Of a DNA stretch of 12,943 nt, positions 1 through 6,536 are shown in pieces. The position numbers and the translations under genes were made by a program. The notes under the pieces are model-generated. The model worked only from the letters and a program-made list of their open reading frames with translations, made no database searches and was not told the DNA's origin. Within the stretch, counting starts at the first letter, position 1. Each line of letters starts with the position of its first letter. The stretch lies in contig CAZKUN010000250.1 of NCBI GenBank assembly GCA_964555935.1, positions 1 through 12,943 on the forward strand, read 5' to 3'. The DNA is from CAZKUN01 sp964555935. GTDB taxonomy: Bacteria > Armatimonadota > Zipacnadia > Zipacnadales > VGFC01.

Positions 1-39
1 TTTGAGAAACTGAGCCGCGGGTGGTTGGATGGTGCTGCG

Positions 40-63
40 GGGGCCGGTCGAACGACCGGCCCC
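40..63 (-). terminator. GC-rich hairpin after the lipoprotein gene
   Basis: A perfect 11-bp inverted repeat (arms 40-50 and 53-63, GGGGCCGGTCG with its complement, centre AA) begins about 20 bp beyond the stop codon of the minus-strand lipoprotein gene. Position and stem strength suit an intrinsic terminator. No T-run follows the stem on the minus strand, so it may act only as an mRNA-end stabiliser or a weak terminator. Confidence 0.5.
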
Positions 64-82
64 GGCGGAGTGTCAGCGTCTG

Positions 83-740
83 TTACTCGGTGCTCTCGTC
101 AGCGGGCGCATCGCCCATGTCTTCCATGCCGCCAGCCATTTGCTCCGCCATGACCTCGGTCACGATGGCCAGATCGGCCTCGCTCGGAGTGCCGAAGGCC
201 TCTGCCATTGCGGCCAGATCCGAGTCGCTCTCCGCAGCCATCTGCTTGAACTCATCGGACTCCGGGTCCATCCCCATGGCCTCGGCAGCAACCGTGAGCA
301 TGGCGGCTCCCATCGCGGGCACGACGACCTTCGCCGCATCTGCCCACTCGGCCGCGTCCTTGAAGCCATAGCCCTTCACGATCTCCGACAGATCGTCGTT
401 CTCCGCAGCCTTCTCTATCGCCATCTTGATCGCCTCGGGAGATTGCTCGTCCTCGACGCCGAGACCGTCAACGATCCCATCCATGATCTCTTCTACACCA
501 TCGTCGTCCATGCACGCCAGGAACGCCTCCGCCGTTTCCTTCGTGAGCCCATCAGCCGTCTCGGCGGGAGCGGCGTCGGTCGGTTCGGCATCGGTAGACG
601 GTCCGGCTGGGTCGGCGGGTCCGGTGAGGGGGCGGCGCGCCCGCGTCTGGTACATCCGTGGGCTTCGCCGGGCATCCGGATAGCGCTAGCGCGGCCACTG
701 TCAGCACCATCAGGATTGCGGGCAGATGAAATCTGGTCAT
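83..740 (-). CDS. Small acidic lipoprotein with an apparent frameshift near its N-terminus
   Basis: I do not recognise the family. Reading from ATG at 740 gives a clean lipoprotein signal: positive start (MTRFH), hydrophobic core, then lipobox L20-S21-G22-C23. An AGGCGAG Shine-Dalgarno lies 9 nt upstream of the ATG. After roughly residue 37 (PDAGAPP) this frame turns Arg-rich and stops near 552. The neighbouring frame, open down to the stop at 83-85, carries an Ala/Asp/Glu-rich, Met-rich helical polypeptide with no signal of its own. Its first ATG, at 655, has no good ribosome site and opens with Arg-rich residues typical of non-coding frame. Removing one base from the G5 run at 628-632 joins the two halves into a 218-residue protein. 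The mature part looks like a soluble helical lipoprotein (repeated EAMG/AAE stretches). It lies 94 bp downstream of the acetyltransferase gene on the same strand. Either this is a sequencing or assembly error, a real mutation, or a programmed shift; if unjoined, the coding part is 83-655. Confidence 0.7.
628..632 (-). other. Probable frameshift site, G5 homopolymer (C5 on the coding strand)
   Basis: The signal-peptide frame and the mature-protein frame of the lipoprotein gene change over here. One fewer C on the coding strand reads PDAGAPP-LTGPADPAG with no Arg-rich stretch on either side. A short homopolymer is a common place for an indel error. Confidence 0.6.
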
Positions 741-834
741 GTCTCTCAGCTCGCCTTTCGTATGCTTCGGAGTTTGGTGACGCCTCGCCAACCCATTCAC
801 CACGGGCCTACACAACTCCTGGGCCCCGCGCGCT

Positions 835-2004
835 CTAGAAGTGATCCGGCGTCCACATGTACGGCGTGTCGGGGCGAAACAGCGCGTCCGCCAGTTTCTC
901 GACTTTGCCGGTCGCCCGGGCCTGAGGGTCGGCCAGTACCAGTTCGGGAGTGCGCGCGCCCAGCAGGCCGAGCGTCAGCAATGGCTGCGGGATCTCCAGC
1001 GTTGGGGTCCCGCGACGGCGCGTTGACTCGATCGCCAAGCCATCGCGCGAGAGGTACAGCCCCACTGACCCGGCGTCGGTCTCAAGCCATAGCGCCCCGC
1101 ACGCAATCCCCGCCGCGGCCAGCCGTGACTCCAGCTCTCGTCGCAGCTTCCTCACGCACCGAGGCACGTTGATAATGCGGGCCATAGCGGCCCCGCTCGA
1201 GGGGTATGTCGAGTATGCCGTCGTGCCGTATTGTCTGCAGAACACGGCGAATGGGTGATCCAGCGGCAGGTGAACGGACACCTCCTCGATCTCGGCCTCT
1301 GTCGCCTGTCTCGCGGCTTCAGCAAGGATCGTGTTGTACGCTGCGGGATCCGACGCGCCGACCTCACACAGCGCCAGGCGGTCGGCGACCTTGGTCGCGC
1401 GCTTCCTGCCCGGGCCTTGGTGGGTGTCGTCAATCGCCGCGTAGCCGATGATGCGTCCACGATGGGTGGTCACGACAATGATGCGGGGCTTGGTGAAGAA
1501 CTGAGACCCCTTCGGGAAGCCATCGTCCGGGAACGGCGGCCGGACGATGGAACACGTTCGCGACCGGTTCTGGCGGTTGTAGATGCGCAGGATGGCCGGC
1601 ATGTCGGCCGGCTTAAATGGTCGCACGGCCGGGCCGTAAGGGCACCCAGATGCCTCCGCGGCGCTAACCGTCAGCCAGGACCCGCCGTAGGCGGTCACGA
1701 AGCCCCAGCGATGGTAGAAATCCCTGATGCCAAACAGCACGGAGACATCGAACCGCTCCCTGTCCATCCACTCGACGGAGCGTTGCATCACCTGACGCGA
1801 GTAGCCCTTCTTGCGGTGCTTGGAGTCCGTTCCGACTCCGCCGATGCCGCCCATGATCACGGTCGCGCTTCCGATTCGCATGCGGCGCTTGTGGATCAGC
1901 AAGCTGCTGACCGGTTTGCCCCCGCACCGGTAGAGCCCGATGCGAGTCGTTCCCGGGGTCTCGGCAGGCTCAATCAATACACTCGTCGTATCGCTGGACG
2001 TCAT
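835..2004 (-). CDS. Eis-like GNAT acetyltransferase with SCP2-type C-terminal domain
   Basis: A predicted cytoplasmic N-acetyltransferase using acetyl-CoA, 389 residues, which is close to the usual length of Eis-type proteins. Residues 45-75 hold GNAT motif A: a hydrophobic strand ending MGGIGGVGTD, then the pyrophosphate-binding loop RKKGYSRQVM (res. 64-73). Residues 88-103 (SVLFGIRDFYHRWGF) are the second hallmark of this subfamily, where the Tyr next to His often matters for catalysis. A second, degenerate GNAT-like fold covers about 125-280. Residues 285-383 resemble the SCP2-like domain, and the ending YMWTPDHF resembles the Trp/Asp-Phe termini of relatives. The start at 2004 is preceded by AAGGAG (2012-2017) at 7-nt spacing. 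Known Eis proteins acetylate aminoglycosides or protein lysines, but most relatives have no known substrate, so I assign none. It is divergent from the ThuA-Gfo gene and 94 bp upstream of the lipoprotein gene, with which it may be cotranscribed. Confidence 0.88.
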   Translation of the reverse strand: MTSSDTTSVLIEPAETPGTTRIGLYRCGGKPVSSLLIHKRRMRIGSATVIMGGIGGVGTDSKHRKKGYSRQVMQRSVEWMDRERFDVSVLFGIRDFYHRWGFVTAYGGSWLTVSAAEASGCPYGPAVRPFKPADMPAILRIYNRQNRSRTCSIVRPPFPDDGFPKGSQFFTKPRIIVVTTHRGRIIGYAAIDDTHQGPGRKRATKVADRLALCEVGASDPAAYNTILAEAARQATEAEIEEVSVHLPLDHPFAVFCRQYGTTAYSTYPSSGAAMARIINVPRCVRKLRRELESRLAAAGIACGALWLETDAGSVGLYLSRDGLAIESTRRRGTPTLEIPQPLLTLGLLGARTPELVLADPQARATGKVEKLADALFRPDTPYMWTPDHF

Positions 2005-2063
2005 CGTCTAGCTCCTTCGGATCACATTCGGTCTGCACCACGGTCAGTGTGGCAAGCCGGTGA

Positions 2064-2078
2064 ATTCGACATTCGAAT
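2064..2078. repeat. Short inverted repeat ATTCGA-CAT-TCGAAT
   Basis: A perfect 6-bp inverted repeat with a 3-bp spacer, in the gap between two divergent genes. It has the size and symmetry of a small operator half-site pair. Chance occurrence is possible at this length. Confidence 0.3.
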
Positions 2079-2154
2079 GCCGCGCGCCTGCTTCGCATCG
2101 AGAGGAAACTCCCACCGCCCGCCGAATACCTATCTGAGTGGCCTGTAATGGTGG

Positions 2155-2179
2155 ACCGTCGGCGCGCCGCGCCGACGGT
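2155..2179. repeat. Perfect 12-bp palindromic stem in a divergent intergenic region
   Basis: Arms ACCGTCGGCGCG (2155-2166) and its exact complement (2168-2179) flank a single C. The element lies about 40 bp upstream of the ThuA-Gfo start and about 150 bp upstream of the acetyltransferase start. In strength it resembles the hairpins that end genes elsewhere in the window, but here no gene ends on either side. It could be a regulator-binding palindrome, a leader hairpin of the plus-strand gene, or a shield between divergent transcripts. The following plus-strand bases (CGCTTTGG) hold only a short T-run. Confidence 0.5.
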
Positions 2180-2220
2180 CGCTTTGGTAACCCACGACCG
2201 CAGAAAGGATGCGTTGCTCT

Positions 2221-3828
2221 GTGAAAAAGGCACTGCTCGTGATTGGCGGGACGTTTCACCCCTTTGAACCTTGCGCGGAGATACTGGAGGGATACCTGAC
2301 GGGGGCCGGGCTCTGCGAGACGACGGTAACCGACGACCGTAAGAAGCTCACGAGGCTGGGCGGATACGACCTCGTCATCCTCTACACCTGCGGGGGGAAG
2401 CTGACCCCGGCGCAGGAGAAGTCGCTGTGCGCCTTCGTCAACGATGGCGGCGGCCTGCTTGCCATCCACGCCGCAAACGTCATGGACGACGTCAACGCGG
2501 ACTACCTCGAGATGGTGGGCACGAAGTTCATCGGGCACGGTCCGATCACGGAGTTCACCGTCGACATCACGGCGGACCACGACATCACGAAACGCATCGA
2601 CAGTTTCAGGATCACCGATGAACTCTACATCTGCGAGAAGCGCGCGAAGAGGCTCAGGGTGCTCGCGACAGCGCTCTGGCAGGGCGAGAAGCATCCGATG
2701 GTCTACGTGCGCAGCTATGGCAAGGGCCGGGTGTGCTACGTCGCGCCGGGGCACGATGAGCGCACGTTCAGCAACCCGCTCTTCCAGCGGATCTGCGGTA
2801 AGGGCGTGCGCTGGGTGACGAAGGAACGCGAGAACAAGGTTGTCCGCGCGGGCATCGTAGGTTACGGTGGCGCGTTCAACATGGGCCAGCACCACGCCGG
2901 ATTGATGCGCGCGGCCGGGCTAGAGGTGACAGCCGTCTGCGACCTCGATGGATCGCGCCTTGAGATCGCCAAAGAGGAGCTTGGCGAGGACATCGAGACC
3001 TACACCAAGATCGAGGAGATCGCGGCCTCGGACGCGGTCGACATGGGGATCATCATCACGCCCCACCACGTCCACTGCGACAACGCGCTTGAATTCCTGA
3101 CCCGCGGCAAGCACGCGATCGTCGAGAAGCCGTTCTGCATCACGGCTGACGAAGCGACGAAGATGATCGACGCGGCCAACGCGAGCGGCGTGATGCTCTC
3201 GACGTATCACAACCGGCGCTGGGACGCGGACTTCATGACGATCAAGCATATCTGCGACAGCGGGATGATCGGCGAGGTCTTCAGCGTCGAGGCGTGCACG
3301 GGCGGATACAGTCACCCGGGTTACTGGTGGCGCAGCCACAAGCCGATCTCGGGCGGCGCGATCTACGACTGGGGCGCCCACTTCATGGATTGGATTCTCA
3401 ACATCATGCCGGGCAAGATAGAGAGCGTCTACGGCTTCTACCAGAAGCGCGTTTGGCATGACGTGACCAACGAGGACCACTGCGAGGCGATTCTCAGGTT
3501 CGAGGGAGATCGGAAGGCGCAGCTTGAGATCTCGTCCATCGCCGCGATCGGCAAAGACCGCTGGCGTATTCTGGGCACCAAGGGCGCCCTGAAGTCCGGC
3601 CACGACTGCATCCAGGTTGTCACCCACTGCTGCGGGAGCGAACGTCGTGTCGACGTGCCCTACGTGCAGCCGGAGGGGAATGGCTACTACCGCAACGTCG
3701 CGGAGCACCTGCTGTGCGGCATGCCGCTATCGGTAACTCCCGAGTCGGCCCGTCGCGTCATCGCAGTGCTGGAGAACGCGGAGAAATCCGCGGCGTGTGG
3801 CATTCCTATCGAGGTGCCGCACGAGTAG
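2221..3828 (+). CDS. ThuA-like domain fused to a Gfo/Idh/MocA oxidoreductase
   Basis: A predicted cytoplasmic two-domain sugar enzyme of 535 residues. Residues 1-205 are ThuA-like (class I glutamine amidotransferase-like fold): LLVIGGTFHPFE, a YDLVILYTCGG strand, GGGLLAIHAAN, IGHGPITEFTV and DSFRITDELY, ending with the GKGRVCYVAPGHDERTF signature. Residues 207-535 are a Gfo/Idh/MocA NAD(P)-dependent oxidoreductase: dinucleotide loop GIVGYGGAFNMG, acceptor-strand Asp in VCDLDGSR, the family's catalytic-site motif VEKPF (res. 301-305), NRRWD and YDWGAH in the C-terminal substrate domain. Proteins of this family oxidise or epimerise sugars and inositols; the substrate here cannot be read from sequence. 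GTG at 2221 is preferred because the family motif begins immediately (MKKALLVIGG) and AAAGGA (2204-2209) lies 11 nt upstream. The in-frame ATG at 2209 overlaps that ribosome site and would add four residues. The gene converges on the glycosidase operon, so a shared sugar pathway is plausible but inferred. Confidence 0.9.
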   Translation: MKKALLVIGGTFHPFEPCAEILEGYLTGAGLCETTVTDDRKKLTRLGGYDLVILYTCGGKLTPAQEKSLCAFVNDGGGLLAIHAANVMDDVNADYLEMVGTKFIGHGPITEFTVDITADHDITKRIDSFRITDELYICEKRAKRLRVLATALWQGEKHPMVYVRSYGKGRVCYVAPGHDERTFSNPLFQRICGKGVRWVTKERENKVVRAGIVGYGGAFNMGQHHAGLMRAAGLEVTAVCDLDGSRLEIAKEELGEDIETYTKIEEIAASDAVDMGIIITPHHVHCDNALEFLTRGKHAIVEKPFCITADEATKMIDAANASGVMLSTYHNRRWDADFMTIKHICDSGMIGEVFSVEACTGGYSHPGYWWRSHKPISGGAIYDWGAHFMDWILNIMPGKIESVYGFYQKRVWHDVTNEDHCEAILRFEGDRKAQLEISSIAAIGKDRWRILGTKGALKSGHDCIQVVTHCCGSERRVDVPYVQPEGNGYYRNVAEHLLCGMPLSVTPESARRVIAVLENAEKSAACGIPIEVPHE

Positions 3829-3858
3829 CGATTGATGGTGGAGTCAGGAAGCAACAAG

Positions 3859-3884
3859 ACGGGGCGGCCGATTGGCCGCCCCGT
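3859..3884. terminator. Bidirectional terminator hairpin between convergent genes
   Basis: A perfect 11-bp stem (ACGGGGCGGCC, 3859-3869, with complement 3874-3884) and tetraloop GATT. It lies 30 bp after the ThuA-Gfo stop and 56 bp beyond the end of the minus-strand operon. On the plus strand TTGTCGTTGT follows; on the minus strand CTTGTTGCTTCC follows. Both tails are T-rich for this GC-rich DNA, which suits a terminator used from both sides. Confidence 0.8.
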
Positions 3885-3909
3885 TGTCGTTGTCGGTCGC
3901 CGTTCGTAG

Positions 3910-3929
3910 GTCGGATCTCCCGATCCGAC
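3910..3929. repeat. Second short hairpin, possible REP-like element
   Basis: A perfect 8-bp stem GTCGGATC / GATCCGAC with loop TCCC, set between the terminator and the stop codon of the cysteine-rich gene at 3941. It has the look of short dispersed palindromes that occur in many copies in some large bacterial genomes. It could instead be part of a two-hairpin terminator. Only one copy is visible here. Confidence 0.4.
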
Positions 3930-3940
3930 GCCGTTGAAGG

Positions 3941-4894
3941 TTAGAAGATCCCCGCCTTGCGGGTCGCCTCGTATTGAGGATTGCCGTCGGGGTCGCTGCA
4001 GATCCACCACTCTTCCGAGCGGACGATGCCGTCGCCGTACCCACAGAGGTCCTTCGTTGACGGGATGCGCTCGTAGATGAGGGCCAGAAGCTCGTTGGCC
4101 GGCATCGTATCGCCGGGCTTCATGCCGAGCTTCTGGAAGCAGTCGAGGTCCTTCTTGTAGTCGCGGATCAGCCCACCCGCGTGGACGCATCGGCCCGTCT
4201 GCGGATGGAATCCCTCGCAGCAGTCACACGCCATGCAGCATCCCTGAACGAGCGTGATCGGCACGTCCGGTTGCTCGCGGATGCGCAGGAAGATCTCGTA
4301 CAACGTGTCGTTCGGACGCGGGCCCTTGCCCTCGCCCCCGTTGTACCAGCACGACATGCACATCAGGTGATGCGGCCGGATATGCAGCCCCTCACCCGAC
4401 TCGGCCTCTGCCTCGCTACGCGCCCGATACTCGTCGATCTCCTCCTGCGGGCGGTCGTAGACGATGCTGCTCCAGCCGCGCTCCCTCACGCTCTCGTACG
4501 CGCCGGACTTCGCGAGGGGGCAGCCCTCCCAGCCGGGGGTGTCATACGCGCAGATGCCGTCAGGTGTCTCGATACGCTCAAACAGCAGCGTGTAGAGATA
4601 GCGCGCCCGCCGGATCGATCCGGGAACGAGCCCGAGCCGCTGAAGGACGTCAAGGTCGCGCTTGCGGTTGAAGATGTCCGAGGCCTCGATGGACTCGGTG
4701 TAGTGCGGGATCTCATCGGCCGGAGAGACCAGCCGAATCGTTACCGTGGGATCGCTCTTGATGCGCTCGAGGACCGCCTCGGCTTCGTGCTCGCACATCA
4801 GCGGGCACTCCACGCCACCCGCCTGGCAGACTGTGCTGAGCAATTCGTGCGCCTGGATGGTTATTGCCGGATGTCCAATGCCGTCGCCGTTCAT
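3941..4894 (-). CDS. Cysteine-rich protein with two DUF1284-like halves
   Basis: A 317-residue soluble protein with no signal peptide; function unknown. The C-terminal half (about 170-300) carries the DUF1284-type signature RPHHLMC (res. 173-179), followed by C182 and a dense cluster GCCMACDCC (C219, C220, C223, C225, C226), then C236, C252, C284 and C299. DUF1284 proteins are described as probable iron-sulfur or metal-binding proteins. The N-terminal half (about 11-142) is a diverged copy: ITIQAHELLSTVC aligns with LHIRPHHLMCMSC, VTIRLVSP with VPITLVQG, and RDLDVLQRLGL / LLFERI with KDLDCFQKLGM / LIYERI. Most of the cysteine cluster and the RPHH motif are lost from this half. The start at 4894 has AGAGGG (4904-4909) at 9-nt spacing, and that site overlaps the last codons and stop of the upstream glycosidase-like gene. 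The 6-bp gap suggests translational coupling. It is the last gene of the operon. The duplicated architecture is read directly; metal binding is inferred. Confidence 0.85.
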   Translation of the reverse strand: MNGDGIGHPAITIQAHELLSTVCQAGGVECPLMCEHEAEAVLERIKSDPTVTIRLVSPADEIPHYTESIEASDIFNRKRDLDVLQRLGLVPGSIRRARYLYTLLFERIETPDGICAYDTPGWEGCPLAKSGAYESVRERGWSSIVYDRPQEEIDEYRARSEAEAESGEGLHIRPHHLMCMSCWYNGGEGKGPRPNDTLYEIFLRIREQPDVPITLVQGCCMACDCCEGFHPQTGRCVHAGGLIRDYKKDLDCFQKLGMKPGDTMPANELLALIYERIPSTKDLCGYGDGIVRSEEWWICSDPDGNPQYEATRKAGIF

Positions 4895-4900
4895 GTTTGC

Positions 4901-6523
4901 TTACCCTCTGATTCGGTAGATGTGCACTGCTAGCGGCGCGAAGGCATCGGTGAACTGGCCTTCGCCGGCCGAGATCGTTCGATCCTCGTCAATGACCTCA
5001 ACGCTCGCGCCGGCCTCGATCCCTTCGAGCGACACGGTTGCTTCGCCCTCGCGCCGGTCCATATCCAGATTCAGCGCGAAGACGTAGGTGTCCCCTTCGT
5101 ATTCGCGCGTCATGATGCGCGAGTCGAGATCGCCCGCGATGGTGATTGATGCCTTGCGTTGGGGCTCTCCGTTGAGAATCACCGGCGCAAGACGCGCGAG
5201 TTGCTGGTTGATCTCCAGCATCGCCGCCTGGTTCTCCTCGGGGACGCCGAACTCGCTGAACGTCGGCTTGAACCGGTGGGTGAAGTAGCCGATGGCCGTC
5301 GCCCCGCCGATGATCGCCTGGTAGACCTCGTTGCGCATCTCGAGCCCGGTCACCGGATTGGCCTTATCGCCGAAGCCACCTGCGAGCGTCTCGGTCCACA
5401 CGTAGAGCGGCTTGCCCACGCCCGCATATGCCCGCAACTCCCGGACGCCTTGGTCGACCCAGTTCAGCTTCTCCGGTCGGTTCCACCCGTAGATCGGGTA
5501 GACATCGAAGCCTGGCACGTCGGCGGCCTTCAGTAGTTCGGGGTATAGCTCCTCCGCTTGCTCGTGCGTGCACCAGTTGTCGAACGCGCCGTCGTCGTTG
5601 ATGAAGAAGCATGTCACCGTCATGAGGACCGGACGCGTCGGATCGTGCGCCCGGACTGTCTCGTAGACTTCCATCGCCTCATTCGGCTGTTGCCGAATCA
5701 CGCGCCGGGGAGGCGATAGCAACACGTTCTCGCCCGCGGCATTGAAGCCCTCGATCTCGCCGACCGATCCCCAGACTTGCTCGCCGGGATAGGTGGAGAC
5801 CACCTTGAGCGTCAACTCCCGGAAGCTCGCCGCCCCGTCGAGCGTGATCTCCTGAGCGCCCTTGCGGTTCTCGAGCGTGGCTGAGACGATCTCCTCGCCG
5901 TCACCGAGAAGCACCACGTCCTTCGCGACGGCGAGCCCCGGTGACACCGTCAGCCAGACGGAGAGCTTCTCGATCGTTACCTGATCCTTCAGCCTGACTG
6001 TGAGTTCAGCTCCTTCGAGCGGGTCGATAACCGACCACGTGTGCGTCGTGCCGTCGAGGATCTTCCACAGCGGCGCGCCGTTGTTGACCTTCAACCCATC
6101 GCCGGGCGTGATCTCAGCATCACTCACTCGGCTCGGCAAGTCCGGCTCGTCATCATGGATCCACGCGAGCACCGTGTCGGATGCCGCCAACTCATCCATC
6201 GCCTCGGCGTGCTCGGGCATGTAGGGCGGGATGAAGTAGAGCCCGGCCTGCTCCGCCAACCGGCGGTATTCCGCGGCGTCGGTCGTGCCTCCGGCGCCGT
6301 TGTCCTCATCATCATTCCACCAGTAGCCGGTGATCGTGTTGATGCCGACAGCATCGAGCTTCGCGAGGTTCTCAGGCCCTTGCAGCCAGCCCATGATCGG
6401 CAGGAATGGCTCGCCATTCACGCGGAATTCGCGGTTCTCGCCGATGGTCACCGACGTGATCGGCTCTTGAGCGGCGGCTGTTGCCGCCGCGAGCACTGCC
6501 GCCACGGCTACCCAGTATCGCAT
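4901..6523 (-). CDS. Secreted glycosidase-like TIM-barrel protein with an inserted beta-sandwich domain
   Basis: A 540-residue exported protein. Residues 1-19 form a Sec signal peptide (hydrophobic Ala/Val core, cleavage near AAAQ-E). The barrel starts with VNGEPFLPIMGW (res. 35-46), typical of clan-A-like glycoside hydrolases, and continues through GINTITGYWW. The segment AWIHDDEP (120-127) has Glu126 in the position expected for the acid/base, and YVWTETLAGG (374-383) offers Glu378 as a candidate nucleophile. Residues 134-270 interrupt the barrel with a beta-rich module beginning NNGAPLWKILDG and containing strands such as AELTVRLKD and RELTLKVVS. It resembles F5/8-type (discoidin-like) carbohydrate-binding modules. 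The barrel then resumes at PRRVIRQQPNEAMEVY. Residues 457-540 are a C-terminal beta domain (DTYVFALNLD ... LAVHIYRI). The start at 6523 has GAGGGAG at 6-nt spacing, immediately after the stop of the upstream beta-helix gene. I cannot name a GH family or substrate. The two-Glu assignment is inferred from strand context. Confidence 0.82.
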   Translation of the reverse strand: MRYWVAVAAVLAAATAAAQEPITSVTIGENREFRVNGEPFLPIMGWLQGPENLAKLDAVGINTITGYWWNDDEDNGAGGTTDAAEYRRLAEQAGLYFIPPYMPEHAEAMDELAASDTVLAWIHDDEPDLPSRVSDAEITPGDGLKVNNGAPLWKILDGTTHTWSVIDPLEGAELTVRLKDQVTIEKLSVWLTVSPGLAVAKDVVLLGDGEEIVSATLENRKGAQEITLDGAASFRELTLKVVSTYPGEQVWGSVGEIEGFNAAGENVLLSPPRRVIRQQPNEAMEVYETVRAHDPTRPVLMTVTCFFINDDGAFDNWCTHEQAEELYPELLKAADVPGFDVYPIYGWNRPEKLNWVDQGVRELRAYAGVGKPLYVWTETLAGGFGDKANPVTGLEMRNEVYQAIIGGATAIGYFTHRFKPTFSEFGVPEENQAAMLEINQQLARLAPVILNGEPQRKASITIAGDLDSRIMTREYEGDTYVFALNLDMDRREGEATVSLEGIEAGASVEVIDEDRTISAGEGQFTDAFAPLAVHIYRIRG

Positions 6524-6536
6524 GGCATTCTCCCTC

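Noticed and set aside
29..838. Long plus-strand open frame opposite the lipoprotein gene
   Set aside because: Arg/His/Leu-rich composition typical of the antisense of a GC-rich gene; no ribosome site. The minus strand has a lipoprotein signal.
1231..2148. 305-codon plus-strand open frame opposite the acetyltransferase
   Set aside because: The minus strand encodes clear GNAT motifs across the same bases; this frame shows no domain and is rich in Arg and Asp-Gly runs.
2044..2895. 283-codon minus-strand open frame over the ThuA domain
   Set aside because: Shadow of the ThuA-Gfo gene; it also runs through the palindrome and divergent gap without a ribosome site.
2920..3708. 262-codon minus-strand open frame over the dehydrogenase domain
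   Set aside because: Antisense shadow of the Gfo/Idh/MocA domain, Val/Asp/Arg-rich, no recognisable motif.
4181..4933. 250-codon plus-strand open frame opposite the cysteine-rich gene
   Set aside because: The minus strand has a duplicated DUF1284-like protein with a proper ribosome site; this frame is low-information and Arg/Leu/Val-rich.
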